Shown here one piece after another: positions 52,721 through 63,524 of a stretch of DNA of 64,000 bases (positions are counted from its first letter, which is position 1; each line of letters opens with the position of its first letter). The DNA is from Schistosoma mansoni. Lineage: Eukaryota > Platyhelminthes > Trematoda > Strigeidida > Schistosomatidae. Under the pieces are notes generated by a model that was given only the letters and a program-made list of their open reading frames with translations, was not told where the DNA came from and made no database searches. A program made the position numbers and the translations under genes. The stretch covers positions 36,896,772 to 36,960,771 of the forward strand of contig NC_031495.1 in the NCBI RefSeq assembly GCF_000237925.1, written 5' to 3'.

Positions 52721-53077
52721 CTGCAAAATATTACGGATTAACTATAACAAAATTTACATAATTCCGGGACTTATTGTTTTTGAGTTTCTAGTTGCAGTGA
52801 ATTCATACGCCCGATTAAGCAGCTGTTCGAGAAATAATTCTAAGGAACGTGCTAAAATCCATATGATATACACCTTAAATTCGCTTACAAACAACGGGAG
52901 GGACGGTAGCTGTCAACTTGCCGATTTCTTCATCTAATTGCATGATTTTTTTTATTCTTGTCTAGAAAGAGGATTGGGATTAATTTAAAGATATGGTGAG
53001 TTGCATTAAAATATGAAATATCTATATCCTAACCATACCGTTGGAAAGCGAGATGCAAACCTTCGTTTAGCTGGCAT
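52261..53077 (-). CDS. DRAP1: NC2-alpha / DR1-associated corepressor 1 (DRAP1), complete, 4 exons
   Basis: Nuclear histone-fold protein that pairs with NC2-beta (DR1) and binds TBP to repress or modulate RNA polymerase II initiation. Exons on the minus strand: 53077-53039, 52961-52889, 52851-52758 and 52720-52261. They join in frame (39+73+94+460 = 666 bases) to 221 residues; human DRAP1 has 205. The protein starts MPAKRRFASRFPT, then TRIKKIMQLDEEIGKL, SRSLELFLEQLLNRA, TRNSKTISPG and FTFLRSLVVNIPDV. Segment by segment this matches the human ARIKKIMQTDEEIGK, SRALELFLESLLKKA, SRNAKTMT and FDFLKDLVASVPD blocks, covering the whole histone fold. The tail is serine-rich with a basic KKNSGQKRKQ stretch, a likely nuclear localisation signal. 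Introns are short (38 to 77 bases), typical of schistosome 5' introns. A LINE fragment begins about 200 bases upstream. Confidence 0.93.
52758..52851 (-). CDS. DRAP1: DRAP1 exon 3
   Basis: Acceptor GATTTTAG, donor GTAAAT. Encodes helix 2 (SLELFLEQLLNRAYE) and the loop to helix 3. The intron before it is only 37 bases. Confidence 0.92.
52889..52961 (-). CDS. DRAP1: DRAP1 exon 2
   Basis: Acceptor TTTCTAG, donor GTAAGC. Encodes histone-fold helix 1 (RIKKIMQLDEEIGK). Confidence 0.93.
53039..53077 (-). CDS. DRAP1: DRAP1 exon 1
   Basis: 13 codons from ATG; donor GTATGG. The human protein has a similarly short basic N-terminus before the first helix, which supports this start. Confidence 0.88.
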
Positions 53078-53284
53078 TTTTGCACTACCAAATACTCCGC
53101 TGAACAACGACCTTTAAGAATAAACTTCAACAAACTATTTACTAGAAATTAGGTTAAGAATATCTTTATTCTTAAGTAGTAAGGATAGTAAGTCAAGCGA
53201 CCTACATTATTTCTTTCGATTTTCGTGCCTATGAAGACTCAATCGTGCTTCGAGCATACAGACACCACTGCTTTGAGCAACAGG

Positions 53285-54464
53285 TTGCAAGAATTGATGA
53301 CTCAGTGTGAAAACCTGTATGCCATTGGCATTTTATTCGTCCTTGACTTTTCTACTCACCTGTTATGTGCTCTGAGATGTCCCGCTCCAGTGGAAAGAAA
53401 AAGAGAGGATATATTAGGTCCGAAATCATTTATTAGTATTCTATACATCAAAATCAGACCACCTCTTAATCTACGATAGGACAGAGTAAAGAGGTATGGC
53501 TTTTCAGGTAGCTCTTTGTGTTGTTAACCCCTGAGTTCTGGAATTGCATGGGTATCTGCCCCTGTATGTTTTCCAGGATAGCTAAGTCATTTTCGAAACA
53601 GGGATTTGCAACCTGAACGCAGTTCTCAAGCTTAGCTCTCACTAAGGTTGAGTATACTGTAGTGAATATGGTAGCATCTAACTTGACTAATGTCTATCTT
53701 AAAGCCCACATGTTTCTAAACCCCTTAGTTGCGACCTACTGACAATGGACTATAGTCCTAAGATTATGACTCAATGTCACCCCAAGATCCTTGTGAGACT
53801 GGACCACAGGTACAGACACTTCCCATATACTGTACCTAACTACCTTTGTATCCCCAAAGTTCATGTAGACACACATTGTGGTATTGATATGCATCAGTCA
53901 CTCTTTAGACCAGTCTGCCTGAAATATGCATGCATCTGTGTCTTCCTTTATTTCTCACCAGATATTTGCATCAGCGTTGGGGACTCAACTGTACTTGGGA
54001 GTTCGTTTACATACAGTATTAAAAGTAAAGGACCGAGAACAGAGCCTTGAGGTACTTCATTAGGTACCGGTCTCCAGGTGGAGCACTTTGAATTTATTCT
54101 TATGTTCTGTCTACAACCTACTCGGAAATCTTTAAGCCATTTTGGGAGAGGTCCAGCAATGCCAAGATTTTCTAGCTTCAATAGCAGTCTATGTGTCCGC
54201 ACCTTCTCAAATGCTTTGCCGAAGTCTATGTAGACGACATCTACTAATTTTCCATTGTCTAGAGCCTTTGTCCAATGCTCCCTTGCCATAAGGAGGTTTG
54301 TTGTGCAAGACAAACTTTTACTGAAACTATGTTGTTCGCTGTTTAACAAGTTGTTGGTTTTCACAAATGCTATTAAGATCTTCTTGACTATTTTCAGTAT
54401 TTTGACTGCGATAATGGTGAGGCTGACAGATCTATAGTTCGATGGAAGTTATCTCGATCCTCCT
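53285..54464 (-). mobile_element. CR1-like LINE reverse transcriptase fragment
   Basis: Minus strand. It begins NYRSVSLTIIAVKILK, then NNLLNSEQHSF, the TNLLMAREHWTKALDNGK block, DVVYIDFGKAFEKV (motif A), LKWL-type and VPQGSVLGPLLLILYVNEL (motif B). It continues, with frameshifts, through CVQVANPCFEND and SLLCPIV to about 53285. The YADD box is lost (SPTLMQISGEK region). The 5' side stops exactly at the palindrome edge (54465). Confidence 0.88.
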
Positions 54465-55334
54465 TTGTCGAATCCCGGAATTGCCTACATGGTGTCGTCA
54501 CTGAATCTTAGAAACCTTTCGGAGACAACAATGACTGAACATGGAGAGCTGCCCAGCATCCATAACTCATGACGCGTTGTATACTCGGCTTTCTATAGCC
54601 GGACTAATATCATGGCAACATCAAAGATAATCAAGATTGTAATAACACACTGGTTCTGCCAATACGTGGGACAGATTCACTACCTTCCCGCCACCGGAAC
54701 TCACACGGCTACCCAGACAAACGAACCTTCTGATAACTTCTAGCGGTTTACGGACCAAAAGGGGGTGTAAGCAGACTTGTAAAATCATTTTATATGCCGT
54801 ACCCACTGTTGTCCATTGACAACTGATCTCAAAGCCTATCATTTGACCGTGAGATTATATCACCGGCATACCCAAGATCAAAGTCTGTCTCCAGATGTAT
54901 AGACCACACTACCCACTGTCATCAGAGCTGCGTTCAGAACGCCAGTGATGGGAAAATTGAAAACAAATGGCGAAATGGGGCGACCTCACAGCTGGAATAA
55001 GATAATAGAGACTGGCGGTTACACATCCTAGTTCTTGCTGAAATACATCTACATAAGGCTCTCGACATGTTGGAACACTTCCCAGACACACCAACCTAAT
55101 AGGCGATCCGACAGTCAAGTTCTACCCCACAAATCGACGACGACTGTAGTGCTAAGAAATGAGATGACCGATCGCCTGCCACGAACGACTGTATCCGAGC
55201 AATTAGCAGAATGTGGCTGTGCGACAGATAAGTCTGCAGACGAGAATATGGACAACAGGCCCCACGCCAATCACCTACGGGTTTTCGGCAATGAACAATG
55301 CCGGCAGCTTGGATGCAGTCATGAAGTTTTATTG
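54465..55334 (-). mobile_element. Decayed LINE fragment in the left arm
   Basis: Mirror of 59620-60489. Truncated at the arm edge, where it abuts the CR1-like fragment. Same lineage as 48290-48715; the catalytic box reads YAGD. Confidence 0.75.
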
Positions 55335-57348
55335 CTCGACAGATGAGGCAGGGAAAACGCGAACACGCTCTGAAAACAAGAAATTAGCATAAGTGGTTTT
55401 CCTACATAAGGCAAGAACGTTTTACACCATCACTAATTAAGTCTTTAGCGGCAGTTAAGACGAACGACGAAGCAACGCAGTTACAAACTGTCAATATACC
55501 TCTATTAATCACATTGCTGAGTATAAAACTTGCCACACACTCCTTCGAGCTGGTAGCAGGGATTAAACGTACCACAATTCTGCGCCACGTTCGTTCTAGG
55601 GTGAGAGAGTTGATGCAGGAATAGGCGGCACTTATGACACGGCTAACTGACATAGCAAGGGCTTACGCATACATTCTCCGGACCTCCTGGACTGAGAGCT
55701 TAATATCCATACAGAACACGGCACAGGAAACTGTACGGACCTACCTCCAAACACCAATCGAAACGAGATCTTTCAAACCGGTCTTGAGTGCTCTACGCTC
55801 AGCTTGAGCAGCGCTTGAAACTAGCCACTACATGGGCTGGATATAAGAAGGATGCTTGAAGTGAGTACAGTTAAACGACCTGCCTTAGCGAGTGTATTCG
55901 TGTACCTAAGTACCAGAACTAGTCACCTGCCCTTGTCCTATTGTAAACTGCACACGATGCTCCTAGACAATTGACACTAATCGTGTCTGGCCGATCAACT
56001 TTGACAGTTACAACAAGTATACCAAGGGAGGAACCACTGTCGTGTGAGGAATGACCCTACCCGCCATAGTATGTAGCAGTTCATCAAACAGGCTAGCTGA
56101 CGCAACATTCATGATGCTTACTGTGATACTATACCAAATGCGCCGAAGATGCAGCTCGGTTGGGTCTAAATACTTGCACTTTAGGGTTTTCTAACTAAGT
56201 GACAATCACAAACAAGACGGAAGAGAAAACAGATATCTAAAGCAAACATTTTTTATTTGAATGCAAATGTGACAAATTTTTGGGTGCTTCAAATCCAATG
56301 ATACAAAATGATGATTGCATTAACCATGTTATTAGCAATATATGGAGCTGTCACGTAGTTTACCAGGTCAGCTACCCGCCGACCAACGAGATACGCATTA
56401 CTTTAGCATTCAAGCGACCGCTGGTAGTACAACAAGCGGAGATACAGAATGCACTCAACTAATCGAACTTACCAATAGACGAGGAACCTGAAAAAGGAAA
56501 GAAATAGAGTTTTAGAAATGGCCAAAATCAATCAGTCCTGTTGAGCAAGATAATCATTTATCAATCAAAAACATTTCATCACCTGAATTCAGTAACTCAC
56601 CACTTGAATAAGGAGACTTGTCTTTACGCCATATTCCGTGTGATCTGAAATGAGAAAGACAAAAATTAATATTTGCATCTTGGTACTAGTGTATAGTCAG
56701 GCCTATCATTGAAATATCATGTTCATTAAGGGCTCAAAATTTCATCATATTACACAACTAGCGCTTACCAAATTTAGAGAATTTACGACTGGCAGTCAAA
56801 GACTGAAAGGTATTCCCATGAATAAAAGGCGGTCTAGGAAAGAATAACGACAATATTAGCTAAATAGCCTCATGATATCAGATACTATCTAGTGGCATTC
56901 ACTGTTTCATCCACTTGTTAACATCATAACACCCCACACCAAAAGCATACCAATGACCACTCACCCGTAGCACCATCATGGCGTGACACGCACGAGTGTT
57001 TATACGTTTTAGCACGTCGCCTGAGAAGCTATAACTCGGTTAAACAATTTCAGTGCTCAATGTTTCAGTTTGTAAGTTGGATATTACTAAGCGCTCAGAT
57101 CCAGGTGATAAGACTTAGTAATTCCTGGTACGCTTTTTTCAAAGTTGCTGGGCACTATAGCTTTTCGAAACGAGGAAATTTACAATCGACTTTTGTAGCT
57201 ACACTTACAACTAACCTTGGTATAGATAGGACACTAGATAGCTCTTAGTAGTCTATGAATTTGTGGCCGACATATATTTCAATGGATTTGATTGCACTGG
57301 TTGAAACTTACTGAAGTCTAAACCATTGAGTTAAGACAATATAACTCT
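54465..57348. repeat. Left arm of a 2.9-kb inverted repeat
   Basis: 2884 bases that are the reverse complement of 57606-60489; position x pairs with 114954-x. Differences I found: 54509/60445, 55667/59287 and 56322/58632. Other segments I compared are identical, including all long frames. The arm holds part of a decayed LINE (54465 to about 55330, minus) and the mirror of the candidate micro-exons. Confidence 0.97.
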
Positions 57349-57605
57349 TCTTTTTGACAAGGCCTTTGCATTGCAGCAAGCGTTTCTTTATTCATTATAA
57401 TGTTGATATGAGAAAGCTACTATTTGCGATCACTCACGAGAAATAACCGGACAGTTTGAGAGATGCTGTTCATTACGTCCTGAATCTTAAAAATAAAAGT
57501 CGTTATGTATCCTGATGGCTATTCACCGACTGATCTAATCATCGCTGTTCACCAGACTGAGTCACGGAACACAATCCCAAACAATCAAGACATTGACCAC
57601 TTTGG
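57349..57605. other. Spacer of the inverted repeat
   Basis: 257 bases without internal symmetry and without a recognised feature. Confidence 0.9.
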
Positions 57606-58120
57606 AGAGTTATATTGTCTTAACTCAATGGTTTAGACTTCAGTAAGTTTCAACCAGTGCAATCAAATCCATTGAAATATATGTCGGCCACAAATTCATA
57701 GACTACTAAGAGCTATCTAGTGTCCTATCTATACCAAGGTTAGTTGTAAGTGTAGCTACAAAAGTCGATTGTAAATTTCCTCGTTTCGAAAAGCTATAGT
57801 GCCCAGCAACTTTGAAAAAAGCGTACCAGGAATTACTAAGTCTTATCACCTGGATCTGAGCGCTTAGTAATATCCAACTTACAAACTGAAACATTGAGCA
57901 CTGAAATTGTTTAACCGAGTTATAGCTTCTCAGGCGACGTGCTAAAACGTATAAACACTCGTGCGTGTCACGCCATGATGGTGCTACGGGTGAGTGGTCA
58001 TTGGTATGCTTTTGGTGTGGGGTGTTATGATGTTAACAAGTGGATGAAACAGTGAATGCCACTAGATAGTATCTGATATCATGAGGCTATTTAGCTAATA
58101 TTGTCGTTATTCTTTCCTAG

Positions 58121-58185
58121 ACCGCCTTTTATTCATGGGAATACCTTTCAGTCTTTGACTGCCAGTCGTAAATTCTCTAAATTTG
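58121..58185 (+). other. Candidate small exon (X), mirrored at 56769-56833
   Basis: 65 bases between TTCTTTCCTAG and GTAAGC. One frame is open (PPFIHGNTFQSLTASRKFSK), in which the exon ends in phase 1. No family recognised. Confidence 0.3.
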
Positions 58186-58309
58186 GTAAGCGCTAGTTGT
58201 GTAATATGATGAAATTTTGAGCCCTTAATGAACATGATATTTCAATGATAGGCCTGACTATACACTAGTACCAAGATGCAAATATTAATTTTTGTCTTTC
58301 TCATTTCAG

Positions 58310-58353
58310 ATCACACGGAATATGGCGTAAAGACAAGTCTCCTTATTCAAGTG
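58310..58353 (+). other. Candidate small exon (Y), mirrored at 56601-56644
   Basis: 44 bases between CTCATTTCAG and GTGAGT. Two frames are open: DHTEYGVKTSLLIQV (fits exon X) or SHGIWRKDKSPYSS (does not fit X but joins smoothly to exon Z as SSGSSSIG). Confidence 0.35.
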
Positions 58354-58466
58354 GTGAGTTACTGAATTCAGGTGATGAAATGTTTTTGATTGATAAATGA
58401 TTATCTTGCTCAACAGGACTGATTGATTTTGGCCATTTCTAAAACTCTATTTCTTTCCTTTTTCAG

Positions 58467-58481
58467 GTTCCTCGTCTATTG
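58467..58481 (+). other. Candidate 15-base micro-exon (Z), mirrored at 56473-56487
   Basis: GTTCCTCGTCTATTG between CCTTTTTCAG and GTAAGT: a symmetric exon of the size seen in schistosome micro-exon genes. Splice sites are strong; expression is unknown. Confidence 0.35.
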
Positions 58482-59619
58482 GTAAGTTCGATTAGTTGAG
58501 TGCATTCTGTATCTCCGCTTGTTGTACTACCAGCGGTCGCTTGAATGCTAAAGTAATGCGTATCTCGTTGGTCGGCGGGTAGCTGACCTGGTAAACTACG
58601 TGACAGCTCCATATATTGCTAATAACATGGTCAATGCAATCATCATTTTGTATCATTGGATTTGAAGCACCCAAAAATTTGTCACATTTGCATTCAAATA
58701 AAAAATGTTTGCTTTAGATATCTGTTTTCTCTTCCGTCTTGTTTGTGATTGTCACTTAGTTAGAAAACCCTAAAGTGCAAGTATTTAGACCCAACCGAGC
58801 TGCATCTTCGGCGCATTTGGTATAGTATCACAGTAAGCATCATGAATGTTGCGTCAGCTAGCCTGTTTGATGAACTGCTACATACTATGGCGGGTAGGGT
58901 CATTCCTCACACGACAGTGGTTCCTCCCTTGGTATACTTGTTGTAACTGTCAAAGTTGATCGGCCAGACACGATTAGTGTCAATTGTCTAGGAGCATCGT
59001 GTGCAGTTTACAATAGGACAAGGGCAGGTGACTAGTTCTGGTACTTAGGTACACGAATACACTCGCTAAGGCAGGTCGTTTAACTGTACTCACTTCAAGC
59101 ATCCTTCTTATATCCAGCCCATGTAGTGGCTAGTTTCAAGCGCTGCTCAAGCTGAGCGTAGAGCACTCAAGACCGGTTTGAAAGATCTCGTTTCGATTGG
59201 TGTTTGGAGGTAGGTCCGTACAGTTTCCTGTGCCGTGTTCTGTATGGATATTAAGCTCTCAGTCCAGGAGGTCCGGAGAATGTATGTGTAAGCCCTTGCT
59301 ATGTCAGTTAGCCGTGTCATAAGTGCCGCCTATTCCTGCATCAACTCTCTCACCCTAGAACGAACGTGGCGCAGAATTGTGGTACGTTTAATCCCTGCTA
59401 CCAGCTCGAAGGAGTGTGTGGCAAGTTTTATACTCAGCAATGTGATTAATAGAGGTATATTGACAGTTTGTAACTGCGTTGCTTCGTCGTTCGTCTTAAC
59501 TGCCGCTAAAGACTTAATTAGTGATGGTGTAAAACGTTCTTGCCTTATGTAGGAAAACCACTTATGCTAATTTCTTGTTTTCAGAGCGTGTTCGCGTTTT
59601 CCCTGCCTCATCTGTCGAG

Positions 59620-60860
59620 CAATAAAACTTCATGACTGCATCCAAGCTGCCGGCATTGTTCATTGCCGAAAACCCGTAGGTGATTGGCGTGGGGCCTGTT
59701 GTCCATATTCTCGTCTGCAGACTTATCTGTCGCACAGCCACATTCTGCTAATTGCTCGGATACAGTCGTTCGTGGCAGGCGATCGGTCATCTCATTTCTT
59801 AGCACTACAGTCGTCGTCGATTTGTGGGGTAGAACTTGACTGTCGGATCGCCTATTAGGTTGGTGTGTCTGGGAAGTGTTCCAACATGTCGAGAGCCTTA
59901 TGTAGATGTATTTCAGCAAGAACTAGGATGTGTAACCGCCAGTCTCTATTATCTTATTCCAGCTGTGAGGTCGCCCCATTTCGCCATTTGTTTTCAATTT
60001 TCCCATCACTGGCGTTCTGAACGCAGCTCTGATGACAGTGGGTAGTGTGGTCTATACATCTGGAGACAGACTTTGATCTTGGGTATGCCGGTGATATAAT
60101 CTCACGGTCAAATGATAGGCTTTGAGATCAGTTGTCAATGGACAACAGTGGGTACGGCATATAAAATGATTTTACAAGTCTGCTTACACCCCCTTTTGGT
60201 CCGTAAACCGCTAGAAGTTATCAGAAGGTTCGTTTGTCTGGGTAGCCGTGTGAGTTCCGGTGGCGGGAAGGTAGTGAATCTGTCCCACGTATTGGCAGAA
60301 CCAGTGTGTTATTACAATCTTGATTATCTTTGATGTTGCCATGATATTAGTCCGGCTATAGAAAGCCGAGTATACAACGCGTCATGAGTTATGGATGCTG
60401 GGCAGCTCTCCATGTTCAGTCATTGTTGTCTCCGAAAGGTTTCTGAGATTCAGTGACGACACCATGTAGGCAATTCCGGGATTCGACAATTTGTTTACGC
60501 AGAGTGACGATTACTCAATTGGTGTCACCACTCTTAGACATTGGCCTCGAGGGCTTGAAGGTGTCTTACGAATATTAGCGCGGTGACTTGCACATCGTCC
60601 GTTGTTTCTCGATACTAGCAATGGTTAAAAAAGTTAAGCAGTTATTGTTTTTTGACGCGGGTAGTGGTACATCCATCGTTCTATTACAACACCATGCTTG
60701 GAGTCCGAGCGATGGTACACATCAGTGCCCATTCTGCTTAAGTTTTCTTTTAAATTGTTTGGGAAACTTAGATGAACACCCTAGCCATTCAGTCGTGTTC
60801 ATGCTTACGAGAAACCAAACTGACACTAGCGAGGAAATGGGTGGGTGGCCTAATTAACCA
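59620..60860 (+). mobile_element. Decayed LINE (YADD-lineage) crossing the right arm boundary
   Basis: Frames on the plus strand align with the lineage seen at 48290-48715: SRALCRCISARTRMCNRQSL, VLNAALMTVGS, DLGYAGDI (catalytic D replaced by G), FVCLGSRVSSGGG, RVYNAS, LFTQSDDYSIGVTTLRHW and, less surely, a tail to 60860. Many stops and frameshifts. 60489/60490 (arm edge) lies within LFTQSDD, without interruption. Confidence 0.75.
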
Positions 60861-61155
60861 TAAAGCTGGTCATTGACATAACTTAATAAGAAGGGTGCTT
60901 ATTAGATGAATGCCCGCTAATCAAGAGCTGCGCAGCATCATTAAATAATTACAGGTAGAATCCGGTCCATCAGAATGCAGTACTTGTCTAACATGTGTAT
61001 TATCCAGAGATGTTTTCACTTTTCGAACCTGAACATGCGATTGTTAAAATCAGATTCTTTATCAGTAGCATTGATGCCAATCAGTCTTAGCCTGATATTT
61101 GTTTACGTGTTAAGTAAATAATCATAAAAACTTTGTAAAGTATTCATTATGTGAA

Positions 61156-61161
61156 TTTATT
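61156..61161 (-). terminator. AATAAA polyadenylation signal of the lyase gene
   Basis: AATAAA on the minus strand about 36 bases after the stop codon. Confidence 0.6.
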
Positions 61162-61196
61162 TTAAGAAACGTCAATCAATGATTAAAGTGGACAAA

Positions 61197-61359
61197 TTAT
61201 ATTGGCTTGGAATCCTTGTCCAATTTGTCTAATGCTTCATATAAATCAAGTGATAAGTCTTTCGGATCTTCTAGTCCTACTGACAAGCGAAGCATATTCT
61301 CAGTGATCCCGTTGGCCTCACGAACCTCCGCTGGGACTGATGCATGTGTCATAATGGAC
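61197..61359 (-). CDS. CTH: CTH terminal exon
   Basis: Acceptor CCATTTTCAG; 54 codons after one joining base, ending KDSKPI-stop. Contains MTHASVPAEVR and LRLSVGLED. Confidence 0.92.
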
Positions 61360-63524
61360 CTGAAAATGGGAAAACACACCTTGTTACAATCCCAAACAAT
61401 GCCTTTATATTACAGTTTTACGTAATTCATTGCTCTGTCCCTCCCGAAATACACGTTTATTAGAAAATAGTTTTTCACCATAATGAAAACGTTCAAATTC
61501 ATTGCTGGAGCATGGTAGTTTAAATTACAGCCAGAATGTAAATTCATGTTGGGGTGTAGCCGAGGCAGAATGGTCGAATTTTTCGGAAGTCGTGGAGTTC
61601 AGTAGAGTATATTCACTCATTGAGACACATTAGTATTTTCAAAGGAAGATCACAGCTAGGTTTAATTTACACTTTTTAGAGTTGACTTTATCTGACCTTT
61701 AATTTCGACTGTGAGAAGACAGCGCCTCTAGAAGCGCTAATGAACCGAGGAAAAAACCTTGCTGTGCATACAATACTTTACAACCATTCCCTCCCAACAC
61801 GTCTCAAGAAGATCCAAACTATGTGCCTTATGATGGTTGTCTACTTTAGGGTTCCACCCTGCAGACAATCTCCGTATGGTAAAGTCACAGAACAAATATC
61901 AGTTGAAGTGGTCAGATAAGATCACCATAATAAATGAGTATAACCATAACGTCAAGGTAGCAGCTGTTGGTCGGAAAATATGTAAGTTAGAATTTCGACA
62001 CTATAAAGTATAATATGGGTCTTAAATCACTGATGGCTCATTAAAGTTAGTAAATTATCACTCTGTTCTATGAACAGAACCAATAAACGTTGAATATCTT
62101 ATTAAACATGATGTTTAAGACCAACATACCCTCGTCATTCATGATTAATATTTCTGTGCTATTAGGTTATCTATACAAGATTTCAAATTACTTGCTACTA
62201 TGCTGTGAGTTCATAACGTTATTAGCTTTGTTGTAGCTTACCGAATGATTGGTTCATTCAATCATCATAAATTGAAAAAATGATGGAATGACATTTTGAG
62301 CCAACAAAACTTTGTTTTAAGTGGCTTCAATGTTTATTTTTCAAAAACGTTGGTTGGGGCATTGATTAGTTAAATTCATTTTCAGAATATAGCCGAATAC
62401 AATAGATTAAAGTTTTGTTTGAAGAAGAGTACAAAATTATGAACTAGCAGCAGGGAATAACACGTTTATTGGGGAACGATCTGTTAAACAACTTTACAGT
62501 GTGTAATGATAGCGCCGTTTAAATGATGCTAACTGCTTTGTTGAAGTGACTCGTTACTAGAAAGTTATTCGCTTTGTAATATATCACTGATGCCTCAGTC
62601 ATTAGCGACACTTCTTCAAACCGAGAGGAAGTGAACCAAACGATTCACACTAACGATTTTTACTCTTTCACTTTATAATGGTTCATCGGTTTAAAATTAA
62701 TATCAGTCCAAATACAATTGCTAGTTTGATTTGTACTATTAATGGATCTGTTTTTGCTGCAGATAAAAATTATCATTCTGGTTATAGTTGATGAAAATAC
62801 CTCATTGAGAGACATCCAAGTCCATCTGCAGCAATAGCAGTGGCTTCACTTAAGAAAACAGCGGAACTCCAACTAACATAAGAATGAATCATGTGGTGTT
62901 AGGAAACACGAGTTTTACTTCATAAAATGATTTTATCAGGGTCACTGTAAAGTGGTTTTCGATCCGAACAGTGTTCGATAAAAGCATGAAGATGATCAAG
63001 CTTTTTTCTGGAATTCCTAAATAAAATGAACTATCGACGGTCTAAGCCGCTCTTTCTATTGAATTAGGATACCAATGTCAATTCCTATATCCTGTTTAAT
63101 TTCTGGAACATTGAAAATTGTTACACAGCTTAATTTTATAACAAAAAAATATTTGCAATAAGGAATAATGTATAAGAACTCTCGTCTAAATTAGAGCGAA
63201 TAGTTTCACAGTATTTGGGCGCCGAGTTGATGTAAGACATTAAATAGGAATAATATATTTGTAAAATCTCAGCGAATGAATTTGTAGTAAATCCAACGTT
63301 TCGCCTGGCAATCTGGTCCAAGCTTTTTCAAGGAATTATAATCAAACATCAAAATTATCCAATGGTTTTCATATTATTACGCCTTCACTTAACACTTATT
63401 TAAAAGTAAATACTAAATGCATACAAACTGAACACAAGCATAAATTTTACAAGATTCAACAAAGGACTTACGGAATTTCAATAAGGCTCTCATAACCCCC
63501 TAAACTTTCGGCTAACGTAAACAG
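61197..63524 (-). CDS. CTH: Cystathionine gamma-lyase-like PLP enzyme, C-terminal two exons
   Basis: Cytosolic transsulfuration enzyme that splits cystathionine into cysteine, 2-oxobutyrate and ammonia. Exons on the minus strand: 63524-63472 and 61359-61197, joined in frame (ATTCC + G). The protein reads LFTLAESLGGYESLIEIP, then SIMTHASVPAEVREANGI and LRLSVGLEDPKDLSLDL before the stop. These are the hallmark C-terminal motifs of the Cys/Met metabolism PLP family (SLGG.ESL, MTHAS, R.SVGLED), including the substrate-binding arginine of LRLSVG. The PLP lysine and the rest lie beyond 64000. The N-terminal part is not visible, so a cystathionine beta-lyase or gamma-synthase cannot be fully excluded. 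The 2.1-kb intron has no recognised repeat. Confidence 0.88.
63472..63524 (-). CDS. CTH: CTH penultimate exon
   Basis: 53 bases, acceptor ATTTTTCAG, donor GTAAGT. Encodes LFTLAESLGGYESLIEI. Confidence 0.92.

Larger units (their letters stand above)
57606..60489. repeat. Right arm of the 2.9-kb inverted repeat
   Basis: Reverse complement of 54465-57348. At its right edge the LINE reading frames continue smoothly into 60490-60580, so this arm looks like the original copy and the left arm the duplicate. Confidence 0.97.

Noticed and set aside
53745-54050. 101-codon plus-strand frame
   Set aside because: Antisense to the CR1-like LINE reverse transcriptase fragment on the minus strand.
59301-59552. 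83-codon frame present in both arms (mirror 55402-55653)
   Set aside because: Identity between the arms reflects the recent duplication, not selection; no domain recognised and no start or splice support.
54465-60489. Reading the large inverted repeat as a DNA transposon with terminal inverted repeats
   Set aside because: The arms contain an unrelated decayed LINE cut at the edge, the spacer has no transposase, and the outer edges show no target-site duplication.
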